Below are positions 31,827 to 41,614 of a stretch of 64,000 nucleotides of DNA, in pieces (positions within the stretch are counted from its first letter, which is position 1; each line of letters opens with the position of its first letter). The stretch comes from Amoebophrya sp. A120. Its lineage: Eukaryota > Sar > Dinophyceae > Syndiniales > Amoebophryaceae. A program made the translations under genes and the position numbers. The notes below the pieces were generated by a model, which saw nothing but the letters and a program-made list of their open reading frames with translations, did not search any database and was not told the DNA's origin. Location: positions 10,709,655-10,773,654 of the forward strand of contig CAJINV010000004.1 of assembly GCA_905178155.1 (NCBI GenBank), given 5' to 3'.

Positions 31827-34619
31827 GAGTTTATGAGAATGCACAACTGCCCCTCCCCGTCCCCCTCGTCCTCATTTCTTTGTCATGCAACATGCCAAAG
31901 CCTATTGTATTCCTAAACCTAATCCAATTCCAGCCTTTGCTTCTTGGCACTTTTTTCATGGCAGGTTCTCGCAGTCCAAACAGCATTACAATCTGGTAAG
32001 GATTTGTCATGCCAAACCTGTATCTTCGCAGACACTTGGATTGCTGTTGGATTGCTGGTTATGGTATACAAATGAGGAAGGGGTGGGGTTGTGCACTCTC
32101 ATAGAGTTCATGTGCCGGACCCGACGAGCACGACGACTTCCACGACTATGAAAACAGTGCACTTGCTGGGGATGGTATGGCAGGAGAAAACTGTTTTGCT
32201 GTCAACTTGTAATTCAGAATATGTGATAATAATATCTCAGAAGGGTTTGTCTTGCTACACATGCAAGACAGTGGATTTTAAGCTGTGTTTTATTTCCCTC
32301 ACCAACCTTGCATGTTAAGTTTTCTCTGTCATGTAGAACAAACCTGTAATTAAACGTACTCGGAACAGCTTACATCTCACAAGTAAAGCACCATGTTGGG
32401 CGTGCAATGGGATGCACTCGCTGCGAGTTTTCAGGTCCTTCGCGAAAAAAGCTTTCTTCTTCCTCGCCTTGAGCGCTAGCCTAAACCCAGTTTTTTCATG
32501 CTGAGCCCATAGATATATGTGCGGCGACTCTGAAGCCTGTTCGTAAGTTGCTCGAAGTTGAGGTAAAGTCCATTCGCGTTTTGATATTTCCTTTCTAAAT
32601 TTCACACCTACTAGAACTAGCAACACCACCCGACTTCTGATCTTGCATTACCTTCTCTTGGAACTTGCGTCACATTTCTTGATGCATGTAATGCAAAACT
32701 TGCAAAATCCTGACAACGAAACACTTTTTTCTTGCGACAGGTGGAAGACCAAAAAAGGATTATGCAGAAGGCCGGCCTGCGGACCGTGAAGCGATACGGG
32801 CTTCCCTCAGTGACTGAAAACAAAGTGGGCCCCGTGTATGAGTACCGGGCACGCACCTATCTCGCACAGGAGCTGCAAGGAAAGCAGGTGCGGCTGCACC
32901 GCGTGTTTGCTGCCGACGTTAGTCGGAACGGGCTTGCCGACGATGCGAAGCAGGGTGGCAGCTTCGCCGCGCGGCAGGTGCGCGGCCCTCTTGGTGTGGT
33001 TCCCTACCGCCTCATGGCGGAGGTGAGTCTGTCGTGCGCGTACACTTACCCGGTTCCCGCCTGTGACCACCTGTATCAGATGCCGCTGGAGTACCTGTTT
33101 CGCGTTCCGACGGTCGGACAGGTTTTCACCCTGCTGCAATCCGTGACGGCATGGTATGGCGTTCTCAAACGTTACATTCTCAACTGTTACATGGACTTGT
33201 AATGCAAGAACAGCAAAAGCGAAAGTGGCAACGTTGCAGCTTTCGCATTACAGATTTGCCACAGATTATCATACTGTTTGGCCTTTCGACAATTTTTCAT
33301 GCTAAGCACCTGGATCAAGTCGAGGCTGATGGCAATTTTGCATGACAAATTCATGTAACAGTTGAGAATGTAACAGTTGAGAACGCCACACATGGACGGA
33401 GGATGGGTTCGAGTTCCAGCTCCAGCCGGGCGTAGTTCTGCGGCTCATCGCCTTCCACTCGCGGGAAGGCGCGCTTGCTGTGCAGAGCTTCGGATACGTC
33501 CAGTGGCGCCTGGGCGACTACCAACAGTACCAGAAGTGGCTACGGGGAGGCCGGAGCGCTGGGGGAGTACGGAAAAACGCGGAAATATCCCAAGTAAAAA
33601 CGTTCCCACCCCAGAGTTGTCATGCAGATTTGCAAAGGCAGGAAGACTTGTAATGCGCATCCCCATGAGAGCCATTTCCAATCGTGTCTCGGAATTTGTG
33701 ATGCTGTGAACAGGATGAGCAGATGAATCTGTGACGCGGCTGCACTTGCTAACCTGCACTACGCTGCAGAGTGCAACTTGTCATGCGTGACTCACAAAAC
33801 TCCTAGGTTTGTGTTGCAAAATCCCCATCCTGGCTCTGGTGTGGGTGCGTTTTTACTGAGGATAGGAAAGATACCGGTTTCGGTCCGAAGTGGACACTAT
33901 GCGTTGCAAATATGTCTGGGTCTGGAAGATTGCAACTTGTCATGCTGCATCTGAATCATGCAAAAATCTGTGTTGCATGAGTGCCAAAACCTGTCCGCTT
34001 TCGACCAAGCTGGGAGGGAGTTTCTCATGCAGGACAGCCATGATAGAGACCTCACAAAGTCTGTCATGCTAGGCCCCGCATTCCAGACGTCATGGGTCAC
34101 GGAAAACCTGCATGACAAGTTTGCACTCTTCCAGACCCAGACATATTTGCAGTGGATAGACACCGATGCGTTCTACGGGATGTACGACAGAGGGTACAAG
34201 ATTATCGTCGATGAATCTGATCTATGCATTGCAAATATGTCTGGGTCTGGAACTTGTGATGCGCATTTCATAACACACACAAATCCCTCATGCATAGGCA
34301 GCAAAAGGCACCCTCTTCCTGTCACCAAAATGGAGGATTTGACATGTGGATTAGGCATTGCGGAGCCTACTTCTCGAATCCTGTGATGCTAGGGCTTCCA
34401 TGCCAGACCTTCTCCGTCATGCGAAAATAGCATGACAACTTCTTCCAGACCCAGACACATTTGCATTTGATATGATCCGACGCCAGACGAGTCCGAAAGA
34501 AGCAAGCGAGCATCTGCCGGGACTGAAGGTAAAAGCAAAAAGAAAGCGGGGGCTTCTTTTGCGGAAGTCGATGCAGGTCCAGACCAGCAGTCATCTCGTA
34601 TCAATCGGAGCTATCTCAG
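31827..34619 (+). CDS. Unrecognised multi-exon protein, five introners
   Basis: Exons that join in one frame: about 32742-33154, 33396-33585, 33870-33897, 34164-34222 and 34478-34619. Joins: LLQSVTAW|TEDGFEFQLQPG, VRKNAE|RYRFRSEVDT|DAFYGMYDRGYK and IIVDESD|PTPDESERSKRAS. Each rests on an exact 5-bp duplication. The product begins KRIMQKAGLRTVKRYGLPS, has a soluble mixed region, and ends in a basic stretch (GKSKKKAGASFAEVD). A further upstream exon near 31810-31831/32109-32150 is separated by another introner, but its frame is ambiguous. The start is not determined. A donor CAG|GTGCAG at about 34619 would carry it on, possibly into the next gene. No family recognised. Confidence 0.55.
31832..32103. 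mobile_element. Introner, family G
   Basis: Left TATGAGAATGCACAACTGCC followed by CCTCCCC, right GGGGTGGGG with TTGTGCACTCTCATA. Exact duplication GAGTT at 31827-31831 and 32104-32108. Confidence 0.8.
33155..33390. mobile_element. Introner, family D
   Basis: Left TATGGCGTTCTCAAACG, right TTGAGAACGCCACA, with an inner CATTCTCAACTGTTAC pair. Exact duplication CATGG. Removal gives SVTAWTEDGFEF. Confidence 0.83.
33586..33864. mobile_element. Introner, family B, inverted relative to the UTP14 copy
   Basis: Left TATCCCAAGTAAAAACG, right CGTTTTTACTGAGGATA. Exact duplication GGAAA. The interior reads as the reverse complement of 2347-2590 (GGAATTTGTGATGCTGTGAA here). Removal gives VRKNAERYRFRS. Confidence 0.88.
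33898..34158. mobile_element. Introner, family A
   Basis: Left TATGCGTTGCAAATATGTCT, right ACATATTTGCAGTGGATA. Exact duplication GACAC. Removal gives SEVDTDAFYGMY. Confidence 0.88.
34223..34472. mobile_element. Introner, family A
   Basis: Left TATGCATTGCAAATATGTCT, right ACATTTGCATTTGATA. Exact duplication TGATC. Removal gives VDESDPTPDESER. Confidence 0.88.
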
Positions 34620-35034
34620 GTGCAGGGAAAGCGCAAGAAATTTGCCGCGTTGCTTGCAATTTGATGTTGCTTGGGTGCTGGGTAGACAAGAATCTTGTCT
34701 CCCTGCAGAAGTTGTTTTTGATGCGATTCGCAGTCGCACAAAATGCGAAGCTCTTATAGTTACATGTAGGTACTATATCTGTGTTTAATATAAGCATGTA
34801 CTTTTTATTGCAGTTTCCTATCTCCATTTTTTGCGTTGACTTACCAATTCATGTACGCGAATATATACGTCGAAGAAATACAAATGCTACTGCGGGAACG
34901 CGTTCGCAAGTACATTTCGTTCCCGTACGTGGCCTTGTTAGTTTTGACCATGATAAATTTTTCGAGCAGGAGGGGTTTGCACACAATTCCCTGATCTGAG
35001 CATCGTGTTTAGAAATGCATAGGGAAACTTGGAG
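34620..35034. other. Likely intron or spacer between two coding blocks
   Basis: Begins GTGCAGGG and is AT-richer than its flanks. No protein-like frame and no clear terminal inverted repeats. I could not match splice phase across it, so the blocks are listed as separate genes. Confidence 0.35.
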
Positions 35035-37910
35035 GGACCTCAATATCTTGGGCTGCGTTTCTTTGGTCACGTCCTACTTGGTCCGAACTTTATTCGTGGC
35101 TGCGCGGCGACGCAACGTCAGGCACTGGCGGTAGCTTGGCGGCGTCGCTCTCCATCGGTCGTGAGCCAGGTTTGAGTCCGGGCACTGACGAAAGCCTGGA
35201 ACAGAAACTGTCGGAAGACCCGACCACGACCACTGACCGAGGTCGGGAAGGCAGCCCGTCTGCCTGGGTGCAGCGTGAGCGAGAGTGGCGCGGCCCCTCA
35301 GCTACCAAAAGGAAGTCCACGAAAAACGCAGGGGCCCGCGAGCTCGCGCAGCAACGCAAGAACGCGGAGAGAGAGAAGCGGCAGAAAAAGGAGGCTGCCC
35401 TCTTCGGTTATCGCCCACAGCGCGTGCTGCCCCTTCGCGAAAAAAATCCGAAACTGTTCCTTTCCGCCGAGCTACCCGCCTCCTTTTTCAAAATTCTCAG
35501 CGCCGATGACACGGAGCTAAAGGACACGAACAGTGGCACCCGCGGAGTGCGTGTGCAGGTGAACGGCGCCGAACTTTGGCAACTTGGGAGCCACGTGGCC
35601 GGCACGGGATCGCCCTCAGGGAGCGGGTACCTCGGCGACGCGGTTGACCCACTTGCCTTCACCGACTTCGAGTCTCGCTTCGCCACCATGCAGCAAGAGG
35701 AGCGGAAGAAAGAGGCGCGGCTTGAGCGAGTGCGGGTGGACGGAGCGGCCAACGCCGCGCAGCGGGCCAAGCCCGCCAGCCGCATACGGCTTTTGGACCA
35801 TTTCAACGTCTTGCACCGCGGGGACCGCAGTGGGGTTCTGCTCGGCGCACTGCAGAAGGGTTCGAAGGTGTTCGGAGAATATCTGCGGCGCTGGGTAACG
35901 GACAACGTGCGGGTTTACCAGCCTTCGACCGTGACCGCAGCGAAACTTGGGGAGAAGGTAGGCCGCCTTTGGGCCCAGATTTATCAGCGGTATGAGAACA
36001 TGCTCCTCGGGATCCCGCCGCCGAGCCGCCGGAAGGTCGCTGCGACATCCGCCGGCCGCAAGGCGACGGCATCTTCCGCATTCGTGCAAGAAAAGGAGAG
36101 CACCCGGCTGGACGAACAGCGGCGGCAGGCCCGGCAACAAGAAGAGGAAGAGGAGGCGCGCCAGCGGGTAGAATCCGAATTCACCGTCCGTGCAGGGGAA
36201 CAGGCTCGGACGGGCCTGCGCCGTGCCGGGACGCAGGCCACCACGTCTCGGGCCAGCAGACGGACAGAAACCACGCGCAGCCAGCAGAAAATGACGCAGC
36301 AGCACCGCGAGACAGAATCTGCTGCAGTGCGCGCAGATGGCGCGGACGAAACAGACTCCTGGGAGGGGGGCGTGGACTCTGACGACCTGACGGACATTGG
36401 CGAGGATGAGTATGAGGAGGCATACGAACAGTACGAGGAGCGACTTGCACAACACGTATCCCGCGCAAAAGTTGTATCGCACCCGTGTACATCTACATGA
36501 TGTGCAAGCCACCACGCATGACTCGAATCTGTGCTGCAACTTGCTTATATTCTGCAATTCTTTGCAACTACAACTACTTGTACTTCTTACCTCTCCTAGT
36601 GCTCGCGCGATATTCCTTTTGTGCTGCATTACACGGAGGCGGATACGACATCGAGGACAACGACGAGGAGGAGGACTGGGATGAGGAAGACCTGAGATCC
36701 GTGGGCGGTCCTCCGGTCGCCCCGCCATTGATCTATCGCCAGGATGAAAGTGTGTCAGCCTTTTGGCTTCAAGATTCTTTTATTCTTTACCCCCAACTAC
36801 TGCAGCCTCTGACCCGGGAACGCATCGCCGCAGCCTACGATTGGAAGGCCTCCGCGGACAACGTTCAGGAGGCAACCCAAAAACAGGCCAAGTGCCAAAC
36901 GGAGGAAAAAATTCACGACGCAAACGTTTGTGGATCTGTGTTTCATGTGTGGAAGAGCTTTCTGGAGCAGCTAGCGAAGACATTCGTCAAGCCGGTAGAA
37001 AAGGGGCGTAGCGAATCGGGGCCACGTATACTGTGTAAAAACGCCCCCACCCTGGATCTAGTATTTGTCATGCAAATCAGAAGTAGTCCCGATCCCGGGA
37101 CGTGGATGTCTTTCATGTGCAATCGCATGAGTGAGGTTTTCTAAAGTAGTTTCTTTCGGCTCTATAATCAGGGTAAGACGACCGATCTGTGAGTGCGAAG
37201 CGGCTGCACTGGTCACCCACGATCACGCCACACGCTCCGCCGCAAGGGTAAGAATAGGGGTAGTCGGGCGCCAATCCATCGTGCTAGGAAGCCCGTCAAT
37301 TTTGGCTAGTGGTTCTCGAGGCCATGATGGCTGCAGACCTTCTACTGCAGAATGGCCGTCCGGAACGTATTGCAACAAGCAGCCCTTGCCCATTCCCATT
37401 CGCCTGGGGACATGCTTGAGAGGCGTGTTGCGGGAATGTGCGCAGCCCGTGTGTTTGCCATCTGCGTCAAATGCGGAGGGGGCCAAACTCATCGCAGCCG
37501 TTTATCGTTCGGGGCAAGTTCTTATCAAATGCAAAAATGTCTGGGTCTGGAGAATTTCTAGATTTGTCATGCATATTTTCCATGAGCCATGGCATGTTGA
37601 TGTCTGTGACGCATGCCGTAGCATCAGAGAGTTTTAGAGTGCTTTGTGATCCCTCTACCGCATGAGAAATGCCGCCCTCTCCACGTAGGACAAACCCGAC
37701 CCCTCTCGCTGGTCATGCAATACAATTTTTTTTAGAATCCACAGACAGCATCACAAGTTGTGACCTTCCAGACCCAGACATATTTGCATTTGATAGTTCT
37801 TGCGCATGGGCCACGGGTTAACATGCGAGTTCATAGCACCTGCGAGTTCCCGCTTGTAAGCGTGCCGACGATTCTCACAAAGAAATACAAATAGCCTAGC
37901 GCGCTTCGCC
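35035..37910 (+). CDS. Unrecognised large protein, multi-exon
   Basis: The main exon, about 35035-36456, starts in frame before the first ATG (SELYSWLRGDATSGTGG), so its start lies upstream or is missed. It is rich in charged residues, with coiled-coil segments (RELAQQRKNAEREKRQKKE; ARQQEEEEEARQRVE) around a folded-looking core (KLFLSAELPASFFKILS, SRIRLLDHFNVLHRGDRSGV). Later exons: about 36647-36750 (acidic EDNDEEEDWDEEDL), a probable ordinary intron to about 36806, then LTRERIAAAYDWKASADNV up to about 37031, and 37170-37522 joined to 37801-37910. The last join, YRSGQVL|AHGPRVNMRVHS, rests on an exact GTTCT duplication, with TAG at 37908. The link across 37031-37170 is uncertain. No known domain seen. 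Confidence 0.5.
36457..36646. mobile_element. Probable introner, degenerate family B-like
   Basis: Left TATCCCGCGCAAAAG, right TTACACGGAGGCGGATA. The duplication is poor. Removal gives RLAQHDIEDNDEEED. Confidence 0.5.
37523..37795. mobile_element. Introner, family A
   Basis: Left TATCAAATGCAAAAATGTCT, right ACATATTTGCATTTGATA. Exact duplication GTTCT at 37518-37522 and 37796-37800. Removal gives RSGQVLAHGPRV. Confidence 0.88.
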
Positions 37911-39084
37911 TTATTGTTTGCCACCTCTTCTGTGACAGTGGGTGTGCGGTATGAACATGAAGACATTCAGCCAAGCACTCAGACAGCAAGTGCTGAATAT
38001 CGGTAAACTTCTCGAGAACACGTCCTGAGGCTGGTCTGACGTGCAGCATGACCGTGTGGTCTATTGCACAGCGTCGATAGATGGTGCATACATTCCCGCA
38101 TTGCCACTTCCCTATCTTGCGCTTCTTGCAGGAGAGCCTGATGCTGCAGCCGCGCAGTCTGTTTCTGCGAGCGCAAACACGTCACGCACCATAGCCAAAC
38201 GAAACCTTGCGGATTTGCTTTGCAGAGTTCCCTCCATCTCCATCTTTATCCACTGGAAATTCTTAGAAGTATGTCTGGGTCAGGAAGTATCCTGGAAGTG
38301 TGTAGATGTATGTCGTGCAGTTTTTGGCTGACCGTGAAAGACACAAACGAAATGGTGTGAAATGCATGCAAGATCGCTGCAGGCTCACCGCAGGCCTCTT
38401 GATGCCTGTCTTGCATGGGAATTGCGCTATTTGCGTAGCAGAAATTGAGCAGATTTTGGAGCTCATGCAACGCAAATTTTTGCATTTGCGTGTTTTAGAG
38501 TTTGCATTACCTCCAGACCCCGACATTATATTTTCAAGCTATAATAGTGTTAGTGGACAAGACGAACACCTGAGCACCCACGCTGTCAACCTCTGTGACG
38601 ATACACCTTTCCGGTATCAATTCACTATATGCACAAGCACGCAAGCGACGTATGTCTCTTGCTGCGTTACATCCTGTCAGGATTCATATGATTCGCATAG
38701 TCCTCCCCCTATGCCGTGGCATCGTCAATCATCATCAATCTGTCATATCGGATCATAGTCATTTGCACTATGCAGATCCATAGCGATCCCTATGTCATTC
38801 CATATCCATTCCTATGCTCTGTCATATGGTCTATCGGTATGCATTTCATACCATCATCTCCTATGTGGATCATATGCCATCATATGGCATTTGGGTGGGA
38901 CCCTATGCAGATCATCAGAGGCATTCAGATCCTGTATGTCAGCTATAGAGGTTGGCAGGCTAGAGCAGGGACTGCGGTTTAGATCACACGGCCAACGAAT
39001 AGTCCTGCCTAAAAGTCTGCGGGATACGCCGACAACAAAGGTTGCAACCCCCTCCCGCAGTAGGTAGGCGGCTGACTGGAACGA
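37911..39084. other. Region with an introner-like element, a CATATG-rich repeat and a possible exon
   Basis: A possible exon at about 38041-38255 (+) reads YCTASIDGAYIPALPLPYLA but has no anchored start. About 38256-38555 resembles a family A introner (GTATGTCTGGGTCAGG...CCAGACCCCGACATTATA). About 38690-38940 is a degenerate short repeat rich in CATATG and CCTATG words. Confidence 0.4.
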
Positions 39085-40225
39085 GTGCGCTGCGTGGGTT
39101 TATTGCTTCCTTGCTCTGTATCTCCTACTGCCATCAGAGAGGGTCGAAGGCTTTCGACGATTTTTATACGCTGCGCGCCACGCGTTGGGCGTGGCGGCTC
39201 TGTTCGCGTGTTGGGAGCACGCGATGCGCAGCTGGTGGATGCCGTTCTCATCATAACACAACCCAAGGAGGAAGACGCGATCCCCTCCCGCATGCAAAGA
39301 AAACCACTTCCATCTTGACAACGGGGCGGAGACGCTTTTACTTAGCATACCAGCGCCCGAGCTGCGTGCAGAGGTCATCTACCAAGGGTCATCGCAGACG
39401 AAGCCGAAAACCAAAAAAGCCTCCTGGCTCGACATGCAAAAGCTGCTGCAGCGGCTTCCATTCCAGTGGCACACGCTCGAGGCGCTAGACATCCAGCTGC
39501 TCCCGTTTCTTCAGAATCATGTCGCGAACCTCCTTTCCGCGTACGAACGGCGCAGGAACTACGGATCACACGAGCAGTATGAAAGTGTCAGGATCGAAAT
39601 CGTCAAAGTTGAAATGATTTGTCATGCATAAAATGCATGACGCGAAATACGTGCGCTGCAGAGCAGCCAAGTGAGGCCGATTGTAAGCCTGTTTAGGGTT
39701 AGAGCTCGAACTGCAGAAGTAGCATGAGAGAGTCAATCTTTTGTACCTCAACAGCATTACAAACTGGATTTAGGCACAGCCAAAATTTGTCATGCGCCAA
39801 CTGGAAACTGGGGTTCAACTGGCATCCATTTTGCGCATGGCAAAGTATTTCAACTTTGACGATTTCAAACCTGACGCTGCCATAAGCAGTCCGACCGGGC
39901 GGAGGATAGCATCGCGACAAGTCGGGCCAAAGCTCAGGCAGAAAAACTGCGAGGAGGAGACGAACTAGAGGAACTCGTGAACGCAGTGCTGCATTTTCTG
40001 CAAGACAGCATGGATGTGTACTCGGAGAGGAGCAGCGAGGCCACGTTCATGCGGCTGCTGGAGGCGCTACCCGAAGACGTGCCCGAGTGGGAGCATGACG
40101 TGTACGCCTCTGCAGCGTACTCGCAATCAGTAGTCGAAAGAACGCTGGAAGGCTATCAGCCTGGAAAATGCCCCAGCCTCAGTGAGGAGTTTTTGCGAAA
40201 CAAAGGTAGTTCGTCAATGCGGTGA
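39085..40225 (+). CDS. Unrecognised protein, one introner
   Basis: Two blocks, about 39257-39577 and 39890-40225, join in frame after removing the family C introner (GSHEQ|SDRAEDSIATSR) and end with TGA at 40223. The encoded segment is helical and leucine-rich (SWLDMQKLLQRLPFQWHTLE, LPFLQNHVANLLSAYERRR), then acidic (ELVNAVLHFLQDSMDVYSE). Upstream, 39085-39300 reads VGRGGSVRVLGARDAQLVDA in another frame and may be an earlier exon. The start is not determined. No family recognised. Confidence 0.5.
39578..39884. mobile_element. Introner, family C
   Basis: Left TATGAAAGTGTCAGGATCG, right CCTGACGCTGCCATA. Exact duplication AGCAG at 39573-39577 and 39885-39889. Confidence 0.88.
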
Positions 40226-40481
40226 TGCGGACCCCTCCTCGTGCTACAGCATGTTTTTATTAGTACGTGTTGAATTTTAATTTTTGAGCGGGCGCTGCCA
40301 GTCTGTATGACTATGAATGTGTATGCGGGATGGCGAGAACAATCTGTGTTGCGTAGCTGCGCAGATTCTCACCAGGATTTTCCATGTAATGGCTGCTCGT
40401 TTTTGTGTAGCAGAAAAAAGACTCGCCGCCCTGTCGTGAAAATAATATGCAAGCAAACTTGAAAATGAAATTAATCACGCC
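40226..40481. other. Intergenic spacer
   Basis: AT-rich spacer between two + strand genes. No feature identified. Confidence 0.4.
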
Positions 40482-41614
40482 ATGGTTGTGTATGCAAATA
40501 CTTCGCATGTTGAACTAGAATTCTGCCTCTGGGGCAGCACTTTCAAATCTGATGAAGCCTGGGAACAGCCGGCGTCATCATCTTCGGGTTCTTCCATGCT
40601 CTGCATTGCAAATATGTCTGGGTCTGGAAGGATGCAGCGTGTCATGCGAGGTTCCAATCACAAAAAGATGAAGATCGATGCTTGTCTGTTGCATGAACCG
40701 CAGAAGCTGCACACTTGTTACTAGGCAAAAGGCGGACTATTTCTCATGCGGGATAGGCATCAAGAAGGTCTCATGAACTTAAAATTATCTGCGATGCTTC
40801 TGCATTCCAGACCATGCGCGTGATAGTACGCGAATTGCATGACAAACCTCGCATTTTCCCAGATCCAGACCCAGACATGTTTATTTGCAGTGGATATTAC
40901 AGGCGGAAACGGAATTCTAAGAAAAGTAGCGCCGCCAGCTCCTCTTCCAGTTCCTTTTTGTCCAGTAGTTCTTTTCTCGAACAGTTTCAATTTCTGCAGA
41001 AAATCTTCCAGCGCGAAACGAAAACCGGGCACGCCGTTTCGAATCGGGAAGCCGCCACGGAGCGAGAAGAGGAGCACCAAGAGCAAGGACAAGAAACTCG
41101 CACTGTCGCAGCGGCGCTGCGGGGCACCGCCGCAGCACGGGCACGTGGTGCCAAAGGGGTGCCGTCTGCGAGGAACGGAGCTGAAAGGAACAAAAAGGGA
41201 ACAGAAAGGAAAAGCAGGAAGGAGAACAGTAAGCGCACGGGGAAAAAGACAGAAAACCACAGAAAGGGAGCAAAAAGCAGTAACAAGGGGACAAAAAGCA
41301 GTAGCAAGGGGACAAAAAGCATTAACAAGGGGACAAAAAGCAGCAAACGGACAACAAAAAAGACGACGCAGGGGGACCGCCCCAAGACAACCGGTCAGAA
41401 GGGCAGCGGCAGACGGAAGGGGAAGCGACTAGAGCTCTATTCGTCCATATGCAAGGGAGGTGGGTGGACTCACAGAATGCCAATAGGCGTAAGGGCACAT
41501 TACTCAGTATGTTGCGCAGCAGTTGCTCTGTGCTCTGGAAGCATCGTGTATAGTATGCAAAATACAAGTGCTTGCTTTTCGTGTATAGTATGCAAAATAC
41601 AAGGTCCGGAGTGA
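40482..41614 (+). CDS. Unrecognised Lys/Ser-rich protein, one introner
   Basis: The first exon 40482-40599 begins ATG (MVVYANTSHVELEFCLWGS). Removing 40600-40899 joins it to a second exon in frame (SSGSSM|RKRNSKKSSAAS). The product is low complexity: a Ser run, then EQFQFLQKIFQRETKT, then a very basic tail from a tandem 21-bp repeat at about 41270-41345 encoding GTKSSSK-type units, ending GSGRRKGKRLELYSS before a stop at 41612. Such basic tails bind nucleic acid or are simply disordered; function is unknown. A further protein-like segment at about 41726-41900 (FYNLNPPQKLPAIILCKDL) may be a later exon. Confidence 0.42.
40600..40899. mobile_element. Introner, family A
   Basis: Left TCTGCATTGCAAATATGTCT, right ACATGTTTATTTGCAGTGGATA. 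Duplication CATGC/CAGGC. Confidence 0.72.
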
